Positions 6,956-15,415 are shown, counted from the stretch's first letter. The stretch: 28,521 nucleotides of DNA from HyVt-337 sp964428895 (GCA_964428895.1 CAYRZU010000047.1:1-28521), one strand, 5' to 3'. Numbers and translations: made by a program. Notes: generated from the letters alone by a model not told the origin.

Positions 6956-8149
6956 GTGGTGCAACGCCATCTTGGCCCCTGGTGGGCTTTCGCGGTCGTT
7001 GTCGCTTTGATTGCTGCGCCGGCACTGGGCATTGTCGAAGGACGAACGGACATCAGCGACTTTTCCGATCCCGGTAGTGACTGGTACGGATTCAACTGGG
7101 ACTACATCGGTTCGGTCAACGCCGGCTCGGCCGTAGCGGTCGGCCAGCGGTACATGATCACCAACCGTCACTTCTCTACCTATGTCGGCCATACGGTGAC
7201 GGTCCAGGGCACCGACTACACCGTCCAGGAAGTGATCAACGCCCCGCTGTACTCCGGGGACAGTCCCGACCTGCGCGTGATCAAGCTGGAAACGCCTCTG
7301 CCTGGTTACTACGACATCTACGACGGCACCTTCCCGGGCGCCAACGACAAGGTGATCATGGCCGGGACGGGTTACTCCGGCACGATCGACGTTCCCAACA
7401 GTTGGTACACCTGGAACACCGGCACGGGCCGTCAGCTCCGATGGGGCACCAACGAGCACGCCGGCTTCGCCAACATCACCTCCGGCAGCTACACGTCGTT
7501 CTGCAACGTCTTGAATTTTGACGTCGGCGACACGGAGTACGAAGCCGGCATCGCCTCCGGCGACAGCGGCGGCGGCATGTTCTACAAGGACGGCGGCACG
7601 TGGAAGCTGGCCGGCCTGGGCGCGTATGTCTGGAACCGTTCCGGCGCCGCTCCCCCCTACGACGTCAACTACTTCATCTCCATGTTCCTGTACGGCGACT
7701 GGGTGTCCGAGACGGCCGTGTTGGAGGGCGATCTCAACGACGACGGCTGGGTCAACGACGGCGACGTCGACGTGCTGTGCGACAACATGGGCGGCGACCC
7801 GGGCATCTACGATCTGGACGGCGACGGATCGGTTGACGAAGACGATCTGGACTACCTGTTGGACAACCTGGTCGACGTGGCCGGAGGCGGGATCGGCTCG
7901 AAGCGCGGCGACATCAATCTGGACGGCGTCATCAACGCCACCGACCTGCAGATCATGTCCGACAACTTCGGGCAATCGGGCGTGGGCTATGGCGACGGCA
8001 ATCTTAATTGCGACGATGTCATCGACGCCACCGACCTGATTCTCCTGCAGGCGAACTTCGGCTTTGCCGCCGCCGGCGTGCCCGAGCCGGCCAGCCTGGC
8101 CCTGCTGGGGCTCTCGGCCGCGGCCCTGCTCCGCCGGAAGCGTCGCTAG
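6956..8149 (+). CDS. Exported trypsin-like serine protease with dockerin loops and PEP-CTERM tail
   Basis: A 397-residue secreted protease of the chymotrypsin (S1) fold. Residues 1-25 are a signal peptide. The catalytic triad is visible as His72 (MITNRHF), Asp105 (SPDLRVIKL) and Ser204 (ASGDSGGGMF). The domain, about 215 residues, is followed at 257-369 by four dockerin-like Ca-binding loops (EGDLNDDG, YDLDGDG, GDINLDG, GNLNCDD) and a PEP-CTERM tail from residue 375 (VPEPAS, hydrophobic helix, RRKRR). The loop module is laid out like that of the phosphatase upstream. The start is GTG 6956, placed 6 bases after AAGGAG (6944-6949); an earlier in-frame TTG at 6926 has no RBS. The GTG at 6959 is an equal alternative. 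Expected role: surface-bound protein degradation or processing of envelope proteins. Confidence 0.88.
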   Translation: MVQRHLGPWWAFAVVVALIAAPALGIVEGRTDISDFSDPGSDWYGFNWDYIGSVNAGSAVAVGQRYMITNRHFSTYVGHTVTVQGTDYTVQEVINAPLYSGDSPDLRVIKLETPLPGYYDIYDGTFPGANDKVIMAGTGYSGTIDVPNSWYTWNTGTGRQLRWGTNEHAGFANITSGSYTSFCNVLNFDVGDTEYEAGIASGDSGGGMFYKDGGTWKLAGLGAYVWNRSGAAPPYDVNYFISMFLYGDWVSETAVLEGDLNDDGWVNDGDVDVLCDNMGGDPGIYDLDGDGSVDEDDLDYLLDNLVDVAGGGIGSKRGDINLDGVINATDLQIMSDNFGQSGVGYGDGNLNCDDVIDATDLILLQANFGFAAAGVPEPASLALLGLSAAALLRRKRR

Positions 8150-8171
8150 CCGCCACACCACAGCATCCCCT

Positions 8172-8206
8172 CAACGGGCGGCTGACCCCACGTCAGTCGC
8201 CCGTTG
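8172..8206. terminator. Hairpin terminator after the protease gene
   Basis: Arms 8172-8186 and 8192-8206 form a 15-bp stem (CAACGGGCG paired with CGCCCGTTG, one G-T wobble, then CTGAC with GTCAG) around a CCCAC loop. There is no clear T tract after it, so termination may be incomplete. Confidence 0.65.
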
Positions 8207-8372
8207 CCGTGCGCCGCGGGCGTGTCGGGCTTGCCTGCCGGGGGGATTTCGGGTACACTTGCGGATCGATCGGGGAGGATTGGAAGCCCGCGCGGCATTG
8301 AGCGCCCCACACGCTTGGCAAGGCAACCCCTATAGTGCGTACCACAATGTGGGTGGTGGAGGACACGTATTC

Positions 8373-10925
8373 GTGAATCTTTCGTGGCTTCATGGTTTTG
8401 CCCGGCGGTGGGCGTCGGTGATCGTCGTAATGGTCGCCCTGGCTTCGGCTTCCGCGCAGGATGCTTTTGAGGGGTTCGAGACCCAGCACGTCTTCGACCA
8501 TCACGCTGACGGATACAACTACACCCGCATCCCCGCCCTGATCCAAGCCACCGACGGCGCCCTCTTGGCGTTCGCGGAAGGACGCGCCGATGGCGTCGGC
8601 GACACCGGGAATATCGATCTGATCCTGCGCCGCAGCACGGACTACGGCCAGACCTGGTCGGACGTTCAGATCGTCGGCGATTGGGGCGACGACGTTTTCG
8701 GCAACCCCGCCCCCGTGGTCGACCAACAGACCGGGACGATCCATCTGTTGGCCACGGTGGAAAGCAATTCGCGAATCGTCTCCATGAGCAGTACCGACCA
8801 CGGCCTAACGTGGTCGGCCCCGCAAGATATCACCGCCACCGCAGCGCCGGCTAGTTTCACTCGCGTTGGGACCGGTCCGGGGCACGGCATTCAGTTGGAA
8901 CACGCCGAACACGCCGGCCGACTCGTCATCCCCTGCTGGTATCAGGACGGCAACCAGCCGGACCAGTTCGGGTCCTACACGCTCTACAGCGATGACAGCG
9001 GCGCCACCTGGCAGACCGGCGGCGGCATTGCCACCGAATCGAACGAGGCCACGGCCGTGGAATTGGCCGATGGCCGCGTGTACCTCAACACCCGCAACTA
9101 CGACGGCACATTCCATCGCGCCGAGGCCGTCAGCGACGACGGCGGGGTCACCTTCGGCCCGGCAGGCGTATCGGCGGACCTGAACGAACCGCGCTGCGAG
9201 GGGAGCCTGCTGCGGTACAGTTCCGTCGACGACGGCGACGACCGCGACCGCATTCTGTTCTCCAATCCAGACAACCAGCCCCTGGTCCGACGGACCATGA
9301 CGGTTAGAAGCAGTTTTGATGAAGCCGCCACCTGGACCGACGGCAAGATGATCCATCGCGGGCCCAGCGCTTACTCGGACCTGGTCAAGCTCGACGACGG
9401 CACGATCGGCCTGCTCTATGAAGGCGGCTACGGCAGCGCCTATCACCACGTCACCTTCGCGAAGTTCACGGAAGACTGGCTGGATGACCCGACCATGGCC
9501 CAGTTGGACTTCGACGACCAGGCCGGCGGCGTGGCCACCTCGGGCATGCAATTGGCGGATAGTCGCGGCTACGACGAGCACGGTACGGCCGTGTGGGATC
9601 CGCGATTTGTCGGCGGCGACGAGCGATTCGGAACCGGGTCCGCCCTGCTGTTCGGCGCCGGCGAAGACTGCGTGCGAATCAGCAACGAGTACACCAATCA
9701 CACCTTCGCCTTTGGGGCCGCCGAGAGCGTCACCTTCGAGGCCAACATTCTGACCAACGCCCATGACGGCGTCGTGGACGGGTCTCGGGGCGTGATCCTG
9801 GCCAAGGGCGCCGCCGACGGGCCGGGCTTCTGGTGGACCGTCGAGAACGGGCGCACGCAACTGACGCTTCGAGACGAGTCGGGACAGATCAGTCAGATCA
9901 CCAGCAACGGAATCGTCACCGACGGACAGTGGCACCATCTGGCCGTGGCGCGGGATGTCGACGCGGGCGAACTGCGCCTGTACGTCGACAACGAACTGGA
10001 TGCCTGGGCGTGGGACACGCCGGGCGCGGGGGTGGGCCTCACCACCGACCCGTTCCTGATCGGCTGCGACGCCGAGAGCTACGGCCTGGGTGGGGACGGC
10101 CAGTTCGTCGGCAGCATTGACTTCCTACGCATCGCCGGCGGCGCGCTGGATCAGAGCGGCTTTGTCGGCGGCGAGGGGACCGACCCCGACGACTACATCA
10201 ATTGGCGCGACGGCGATCTCAACGCCAACGGCCGACTGGACAGCGGCGACGTCACCTTGCTGATGAGCCGCTACGGACAGACCGACCCGGCCTACGATCT
10301 CAACGGGGACACGACCGTCGACGCCGCCGACATGATCTACTTCCTCGGCCACTACGCCCGGACCGATTACGGCGACTTGAATCTCGACGGGGTCGTCAAC
10401 GCCACCGACATGATGGTTCTCCGCCAGGGGTTCGGCCAGGTCGGCGGGTACGGCCAGGGAGACCTGGACGGCGACGGCCTGGTGGACGCTACGGACCTGC
10501 TGGCCCTGCAGTACGCCTTCATGGGCTTTGGGCCTTTCCTGACCCCCCAGAACATCACGGACCTCTTCGACGCCATCGACGCCGGCGACATGATTTGGGA
10601 CTTCAACGATGACGGGGTCGTTGATCTGGCCGACGCGATCCACCTGGTCGAGGTCCACGGGCGTACGGCCTACGGCGACCTCAACCTGGACGGCGTCGTC
10701 AACATTACCGACCTGCAGACCATGACGGACGGCTTCGGCCACGACGGCGGGTACGGCCAGGGCGACCTGAACGGGGACCACGTCATTGACCTGACCGACC
10801 TGATGGCCCTGCGGGCGAGCTTCGGACAGGCCGGGGGACCGGTCCCGGTTCCCGAGCCGACGGGAATGGGCCTTCTGGCCGGGGGGGGCCTGGCGCTGCT
10901 GCGAAGACGCCGCGGTCGAGCCTAG
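8373..10925 (+). CDS. Exported GH33-type sialidase with LamG-like domain, seven dockerin-like loops and PEP-CTERM tail
   Basis: An 850-residue secreted exo-sialidase. Residues 1-29 are a signal peptide. The beta-propeller (about 38-370) has the YTRIP motif with Arg52, four Asp boxes (STDYGQTW, STDHGLTW, SDDSGATW, SDDGGVTF), Glu225, Arg241, Arg306/307 and Tyr334 (SAYSDL), spaced as in bacterial sialidases, with Asp73 or Asp77 as the likely acid. A LamG/concanavalin-like domain covers about 378-600 and may bind glycan. Residues 613-820 contain seven dockerin-like loops, and VPEP at 826 begins the PEP-CTERM tail. Residues 641-741 and 742-842 are an internal duplication of 101 residues. GTG 8373 is chosen because GGAGG lies at 8358-8362 and a signal peptide follows; the open frame continues upstream but overlaps the protease gene. 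No sialic acid uptake or catabolism genes are in the window. Confidence 0.85.
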   Translation: MNLSWLHGFARRWASVIVVMVALASASAQDAFEGFETQHVFDHHADGYNYTRIPALIQATDGALLAFAEGRADGVGDTGNIDLILRRSTDYGQTWSDVQIVGDWGDDVFGNPAPVVDQQTGTIHLLATVESNSRIVSMSSTDHGLTWSAPQDITATAAPASFTRVGTGPGHGIQLEHAEHAGRLVIPCWYQDGNQPDQFGSYTLYSDDSGATWQTGGGIATESNEATAVELADGRVYLNTRNYDGTFHRAEAVSDDGGVTFGPAGVSADLNEPRCEGSLLRYSSVDDGDDRDRILFSNPDNQPLVRRTMTVRSSFDEAATWTDGKMIHRGPSAYSDLVKLDDGTIGLLYEGGYGSAYHHVTFAKFTEDWLDDPTMAQLDFDDQAGGVATSGMQLADSRGYDEHGTAVWDPRFVGGDERFGTGSALLFGAGEDCVRISNEYTNHTFAFGAAESVTFEANILTNAHDGVVDGSRGVILAKGAADGPGFWWTVENGRTQLTLRDESGQISQITSNGIVTDGQWHHLAVARDVDAGELRLYVDNELDAWAWDTPGAGVGLTTDPFLIGCDAESYGLGGDGQFVGSIDFLRIAGGALDQSGFVGGEGTDPDDYINWRDGDLNANGRLDSGDVTLLMSRYGQTDPAYDLNGDTTVDAADMIYFLGHYARTDYGDLNLDGVVNATDMMVLRQGFGQVGGYGQGDLDGDGLVDATDLLALQYAFMGFGPFLTPQNITDLFDAIDAGDMIWDFNDDGVVDLADAIHLVEVHGRTAYGDLNLDGVVNITDLQTMTDGFGHDGGYGQGDLNGDHVIDLTDLMALRASFGQAGGPVPVPEPTGMGLLAGGGLALLRRRRGRA

Positions 10926-11095
10926 GCGGGGTCCACGGCGAGGGGGCGTTGAGATGTCGTCTTCGCACGCCGGTTATCGGTGACCCGAAACTGAGACACC
11001 TGCGCTAATCAAGGCTTCGGATGCAATCCGTCGGAACGCTCCGAGTCGCCTCGGTCGGCTTGCCGGCGAGCGGGGGTGTCCGTCGGGACCAGCCG
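10926..11095. other. Convergent intergenic region
   Basis: 170 bp between the ends of the sialidase gene and the radical SAM gene. Only small stems are visible, the best being CCGAG (11041-11045) with CTCGG (11050-11054). No convincing terminator and no gene. Confidence 0.4.
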
Positions 11096-12916
11096 CTACT
11101 CGCCTGCGGCCGCGGCCCGGACCGCGTCCATGATGATCCGGTAGTCTTCAAAACCTTGGACTCCAAAGAACCGTTGCAGACCTGGATGAGCCTTCATGCC
11201 CTGGATGACGCGGACGGCCTGCTCGCGAGAGATCCCTTCGGACAGGGAGAAGGAAGCGGCGTCCCCCTGGTTCAGCGCGCCCGGCTGAGGGATCAGCCCG
11301 TATTCGAGCCAATGGGCGTTAATATGACTACCGGGCGTGAGGCGCCAGGGCATGATGTTGACCCCCACGATGCGATCGCAGTTTTCCAGGAGGTAATCAA
11401 CCGTCTCCTGGGCTTCGGCTTCGGTCTCGGTCGGGAAGCCGACCATCACAAAGAACTGCACCAAGACCTCATTGCGGACGCATGCATCGATCAGGCGCTC
11501 GGAGACCTCGCGCGTGTAGCCCTTGTTCATTTTGGCCACAACCCGGTCGCACGCGGATTCCCATCCCAGGCACATGCCCTTGAGCCCCCATTTGGCCGCC
11601 CGTTCGATCAACGGAATAAAGCCCTCGTCCATGCGGCACATCGACTCATACGGCAAATACAGGCCCTTTTCCTCGAGCTTGTCGGTCAGCCGGCGGAGCA
11701 TCGACGGGCTCAGGGCCTCATCGGCGAACATGACAATCTCCACGCCGAAGTCCTTCCTGTAGGACTCCATCGAATCGGCAATGACGTCGACGTCCAGCAT
11801 GCGATATCCCTGCCCCAGCACGTGGGCATGGTCGCAAAACGCACACTTGTCCCAATAGCACCCGCGCGATGTCATGAGTGGAGCGACCGGCACGGGCGTG
11901 ATGTACTTGCGGCCAATCCCCAGGCCGGACAGGTCGGCCCGTGGAAGCTCCTTGGCCGGCAGGCAGGGACCGACCGGGTTGAACACCATGGTACGCTCGG
12001 CCCGATCAACGCGGACCAGGTTGTCCAGATCGTCCAGCGTCTCGCCGCCCGACAGCCGCTGGCAAATGTCCAGCAGCGGCCGTTCCCCTTCCTGCCGAAC
12101 GCCGACCGTGATCGCTCGGCCCGCTTCGGTCGACTGCTGGGTAGATGGATTCCCTCCGCCCAGCAGAGAAGTGAGGATGGCTAGCGCCGGCCTTGCCGGG
12201 CCCGCCTCCTTCGTCAACGGCAGCGTTTCACCCGTCTGATTACCGACTCGGGCAAATTGGCTGAAATGGGCCCCGCCCACGACGATCGGTGTCGTAACGC
12301 CGGAGCTCCGCAAGGCGTGAACCAGATGGACGCTGCAGAGCAACTGGTTACCGTGAGTGACCGACACACCAATCAGATCCGGGTCGAGTTCCGTGATCTG
12401 GGGGACCAACGCGTCCCGGCAGTAGTGAATATAGGGGGAGACCTGTTGGGCCTTGGGGGGAATAACGTCGTCATAGTCGTTCCAGACCTTCAGATGATGA
12501 GGGAACATCCGAAGAGGAGACAGGATCAGCCCGTCGTCCAGAATCGACAACTGCCCGGCGAAGTCCTCCTTGGTCATTGCGAAGCCCTGGTCGTTCCAGA
12601 GCGTCTCAAGGGCCTCCCGAACTTGCCGGGCCCGCGCCGCGTCGAGCGGCGGGGGCTGATGGCCTTCGTCAACGATGCGGTCGCCATGGATCGCCTGGGC
12701 CATCTGCCCCGGCAGGCCCTTGCTCAGCGACGGCAAGATGGGCTCGACGTAGCTCCAGAAGCGGTCAGGCTGAAGGACCCAGTGGATGGCCCCGATGTTA
12801 CCGTCGATGGGAGTCGCCGAAATGCCGTGCGCCTGCAGGTAGGAGCGCAGGGCGATTATCGACAACGGGGGCGAAAAGGCGCTCGCAGCGGGCGCAGCGA
12901 TAAGAGCTACGTTCAT
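11096..12916 (-). CDS. B12-binding-type radical SAM protein with CX4CX2C cluster motif
   Basis: A 606-residue enzyme of the class that joins a cobalamin-binding-like N-terminal domain to a radical SAM barrel. It begins MNVALIAAPAASAFSPPLSI, and residues 170-220 (ELDPDLIGVS, then TPIVVGGAHFS) have the Rossmann pattern of that domain. The [4Fe-4S] site is RGCYWDKCAFC: Cys353, Cys358, Cys361, that is CX4CX2C instead of the usual CX3CX2C. Downstream are VEIVMFADEAL, MCLGWESACD and VMVGFPTETEAEA, typical of the barrel. Residues 223-268 form an extended, low-similarity segment between the two domains. Substrate and reaction are unknown; relatives do methylations, cyclisations and other C-C chemistry on lipids, peptides or antibiotics. 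The start ATG (12914-12916) has only a weak RBS. Its nearest upstream neighbour, a methyltransferase on the same strand, is 170 bp away. Confidence 0.82.
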   Translation of the reverse strand: MNVALIAAPAASAFSPPLSIIALRSYLQAHGISATPIDGNIGAIHWVLQPDRFWSYVEPILPSLSKGLPGQMAQAIHGDRIVDEGHQPPPLDAARARQVREALETLWNDQGFAMTKEDFAGQLSILDDGLILSPLRMFPHHLKVWNDYDDVIPPKAQQVSPYIHYCRDALVPQITELDPDLIGVSVTHGNQLLCSVHLVHALRSSGVTTPIVVGGAHFSQFARVGNQTGETLPLTKEAGPARPALAILTSLLGGGNPSTQQSTEAGRAITVGVRQEGERPLLDICQRLSGGETLDDLDNLVRVDRAERTMVFNPVGPCLPAKELPRADLSGLGIGRKYITPVPVAPLMTSRGCYWDKCAFCDHAHVLGQGYRMLDVDVIADSMESYRKDFGVEIVMFADEALSPSMLRRLTDKLEEKGLYLPYESMCRMDEGFIPLIERAAKWGLKGMCLGWESACDRVVAKMNKGYTREVSERLIDACVRNEVLVQFFVMVGFPTETEAEAQETVDYLLENCDRIVGVNIMPWRLTPGSHINAHWLEYGLIPQPGALNQGDAASFSLSEGISREQAVRVIQGMKAHPGLQRFFGVQGFEDYRIIMDAVRAAAAGE

Positions 12917-12979
12917 GGGCGACTTCTAACTGGGCGAAAGGCTCTTCAGAGGCGCACGGAACCAGGTCGATTCCTTATG

Positions 12980-13006
12980 GCATCGTACGCATTGTACGGC
13001 ATATAC
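12980..13006 (-). promoter_or_regulatory. Three direct repeats over the predicted promoter of the radical SAM gene
   Basis: GCATCGTAC (12980-12988), GCATTGTAC (12989-12997) and GCATATAC (12999-13006) are near-identical units in tandem. On the minus strand the middle one contains a -10-like TACAAT (12996 down to 12991), about 75 bases before the ATG. CGTAC-N5-GTACG (12984-12998) is also a perfect short inverted repeat. Either reading fits a binding site for a regulator. Confidence 0.4.
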
Positions 13007-13086
13007 CCCACTAAATGAGTGAGAAGTTAGATTCGCCCGCCCCAATTGCCGGGCGCGTTTCCCCCAGTCTCCACGCGAGATTGCTC

Positions 13087-13881
13087 CTAGGCGCCCTTGG
13101 TCCCCACAATTACCCGGCTGCACGGGACCAGCCAGGTCAGCACGTTCGGCACGAGACTCAGCAGTGTGTAGTAGGCCGTAGCCGACCGGCTGTAGCGGTG
13201 CATGAAGTTCTTGTAGGGGTGATGGCGGAAGCTCAGGCCTGCTCCGCGGAGGAACCGCCGATACTCACCGAGCGTGTAGTGCTTCTCGTTGGGGTTGTCG
13301 TCCTGCCGTTGAACGTGCCGGTGGTACAGCCCCCCCAGCCACCACGGGCGCGCCGGTTCGAGCATTAGCACCAGCCGTCCGCCGGGGGCGAGGATTCGCG
13401 CCGCTTCGCGCGCGGCTGCGCCCGGGTCGGCTGTGTGGTGGAAGCTGCCGAAGAACATCACCGTGTCGAAAGCCGCGTCCTCGAACGGCGTATCCTCGGC
13501 GGCAGTCGCCCACTTGGCGTCCAGATGAACGTCGAAGAACCGCTCGAACTGAGCGCTCTTGCGGACGGCCTCCTCGGAAACGTCCGAGTACACCACGTGC
13601 AGCGATGGATGGGTGTACTTCAGGTAGACGCTGAGGTGGCCGTACCCGCCGCCCAGTTCCAGCAACGATCCGCTGAACGTCAGATCGTATCGCCGAAGGA
13701 TGTCGTCCAGGGCGTGGAAGCTGCGGGCCTTGAGCAGTAGCGCCCGGGCCAGCGGCGCCGACGCTGACGCCACCGGGGAGGCGCGAAAGCGGTCGTCCTC
13801 CACCGTGTATTCCGGACGGCGCTGCGGCAAATGAAGGCGGTAGTCGGCCGCCGTTGTCGAGCTTTCGGTCGGATCGCTCAT
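13087..13881 (-). CDS. Class I SAM-dependent methyltransferase
   Basis: A 264-residue methyltransferase of the Methyltransf_11 type. Motif I is LLELGGGYGH (about residues 73-82), the acidic end of strand 2 is VVYSDVSEEA, motif II/III region DTVMFFGSFHHT, and the post-motif strand GGRLVLMLEPARP. The C-terminal part has Trp and Tyr-rich segments (ARPWWLGGLYHRH) and a hydrophobic end that may lie on the membrane. I choose ATG 13881 over one 15 bases upstream, because it overlaps the stop of the glycosyltransferase gene as ATGA, a sign of translational coupling. The pairing suggests methylation of a glycan or lipid-linked sugar made by that enzyme; this is inference, and the real acceptor is unknown. 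The C-terminus ends near a GC-rich intergenic region without a strong terminator. Confidence 0.82.
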   Translation of the reverse strand: MSDPTESSTTAADYRLHLPQRRPEYTVEDDRFRASPVASASAPLARALLLKARSFHALDDILRRYDLTFSGSLLELGGGYGHLSVYLKYTHPSLHVVYSDVSEEAVRKSAQFERFFDVHLDAKWATAAEDTPFEDAAFDTVMFFGSFHHTADPGAAAREAARILAPGGRLVLMLEPARPWWLGGLYHRHVQRQDDNPNEKHYTLGEYRRFLRGAGLSFRHHPYKNFMHRYSRSATAYYTLLSLVPNVLTWLVPCSRVIVGTKGA

Positions 13882-15209
13882 ACCTGGTCGGGCCACAAGG
13901 TCGCCAGGCCGTTGTCGGGCCCGCCAAGTTCATCAACGCGAGCCCGGAACACGCACATCACGCCCAGCCACAACACGCCCAGCCATACCAAGGGGCCAAA
14001 GGCTCGGGCGTACTGGTCCAGCGCCGCCAGCATTAGCGCCAGTGTCAGCGCGAACGCCCAAATGCAGAGAATGCGCAACCGCCGCGGGCCGACCAGTAAC
14101 ACCCGCCCGGCGACGGCCATCGGCAGGATCAGCACGTTGTAGTAGTAGGTCCACGCAATCGGGCTGGCCAGAAGCATAAACAGCATCGCGATAGATAGCT
14201 CGATCGCCCAGCCGGTGGGCGTGCGCAGCGGCGGGCCGCGGTCGCAGACGCGCGCAATGATCCGCAGGATCACCAACAGGATCGCCGCGAACACCATCGC
14301 CGCGCCCTTCATCGACAGGTCCATCACGTTGACGTAGAACTCGATGTTCCAGGTCTTGTGGGCATCGACGTGCCGCGTGAACCGCTGAACCTGTCCCCAC
14401 AGCGCCTGGTTGCTGCCGGAGGTGTCCTTGTGGTCCCACTGACGCTGTTCGCTGCCCTCCATGTAGGGGCGGATGATGCGGTCGAACCAGGCGACGTTAT
14501 CATTCCAGGTCGGCTCGAACCCGCGGACCAGGCCCGGCACGATTAACGCCCACAGCACCACGCCGATCAGCGTGGTCGTCAGCAGCCGCCACCGCCACAT
14601 GACAAACAGTGCAACCAGGATTGCCGCGGGAAACGCCTTCAGCGAAATCGCCATGCCAATGGCCAACCCCGCCAGCAGACGCTTGTCCCGCGAGGCAAAG
14701 AACGCTCCCAGAACCAGGCACACCAACACCGGCAGGTTGTTGTTGCCGGAGTGGAGTTCATCCATCACCAGGGGCACGAACAGCAGCACCGGAATCAGGA
14801 ACACAACCGGCTCGTGGGGGAACCATCGGCCGTGCACGATCTTCATCGCCAGCAGCACCGACGCAGCCGCCGCCGCCACCAACAACCAATACCAAACCTC
14901 CACGTACACCAGATACGGCAACGCCCCCAGCGGCGCCACGTAGAAACCGAACGCCGGCGGCAGCTTGAAGAACGCCAGGTCCGATTGCCTGTCTCGTAGG
15001 CCGGCCGCATCGCCGCCCGCCGGATCGGCCAGGGGGCCGCCCTCTAAGGCCAACTGGGCGATCTTGTACCAGCGGATGTAGTCCTTGGTCTGCCGGTTGG
15101 GGTCCCAGTTGGAGCGGAACACCAACGCCGCCTTGACGCCGAAGGCGATCACCAGAGCGATCAGCAAGCCGCGATAGACGTGCTTGCGATTCTGAGCGGG
15201 GGTCTTCAT
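13878..15209 (-). CDS. GT87-type (DUF2029) polytopic membrane glycosyltransferase
   Basis: A 443-residue integral membrane protein with about ten hydrophobic helices, the first at residues 14-31. It matches the DUF2029/GT87 group of polyprenyl-phosphate-sugar-dependent mannosyl or related hexosyl transferases: TKDYIRWYKIAQ after helix 1 (Asp43 is the candidate catalytic residue), KLPPAFGFYVAPLGALPY, HSGNNNLPVLVCLVLGAFF and LKAFPAAILV are its hallmark segments. It should transfer a sugar on the outer face of the cytoplasmic membrane. ATG 15209 is chosen over one 75 bases upstream, because the residues before it (MQAAGGRKDW...) lack any family character and the likely promoter lies between. Its last bases overlap the methyltransferase start (ATGA). 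Length is normal for the family. Confidence 0.8.
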   Translation of the reverse strand: MKTPAQNRKHVYRGLLIALVIAFGVKAALVFRSNWDPNRQTKDYIRWYKIAQLALEGGPLADPAGGDAAGLRDRQSDLAFFKLPPAFGFYVAPLGALPYLVYVEVWYWLLVAAAAASVLLAMKIVHGRWFPHEPVVFLIPVLLFVPLVMDELHSGNNNLPVLVCLVLGAFFASRDKRLLAGLAIGMAISLKAFPAAILVALFVMWRWRLLTTTLIGVVLWALIVPGLVRGFEPTWNDNVAWFDRIIRPYMEGSEQRQWDHKDTSGSNQALWGQVQRFTRHVDAHKTWNIEFYVNVMDLSMKGAAMVFAAILLVILRIIARVCDRGPPLRTPTGWAIELSIAMLFMLLASPIAWTYYYNVLILPMAVAGRVLLVGPRRLRILCIWAFALTLALMLAALDQYARAFGPLVWLGVLWLGVMCVFRARVDELGGPDNGLATLWPDQV

Positions 15210-15218
15210 AGGGTGGGC

Positions 15219-15246
15219 ATTGTAGCACCGCCCACCACGGGGGCAA
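15219..15246 (-). promoter_or_regulatory. Predicted promoter for the GT87-methyltransferase unit, possibly leaderless
   Basis: On the minus strand, TTGCCC (15246 down to 15241), a 16-base spacer and TACAAT (15224 down to 15219). The expected start site is within a few bases of the ATG at 15209, and no RBS precedes that ATG, which would give a leaderless transcript. This supports the shorter start. Confidence 0.4.
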
Positions 15247-15415
15247 ACCAACAGCCAATCTTTCCGCCCCCCGGCCGCTTGCACCGCTGCCGGCGGTACT
15301 CTATAGCTAGGCCCGGCGGCAACTTTTCTGCGCGCCGCGGCTGTAGAATCCGATGTAGTGACAGGCCATCGCTGCGCTCGTATCGCGGGCGCCGCTGCCC
15401 CAGAGGAGACTGGCT

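Noticed and set aside
6932..8161. 409-codon open frame on the minus strand opposite the protease gene
   Set aside because: Mirror of the protease gene, whose triad, signal peptide and sorting tail are clear. No start context and no family features.
10209..10832. Regularly spaced DNA repeats that might be a CRISPR or satellite
   Set aside because: The repeats are in frame, vary at third codon positions, and encode Ca-binding loops; they are protein repeats.
11021..12184. 387-codon open frame on the + strand opposite the radical SAM gene
   Set aside because: The minus strand has the intact radical SAM motifs over the same bases; the + frame resembles nothing and has no RBS.
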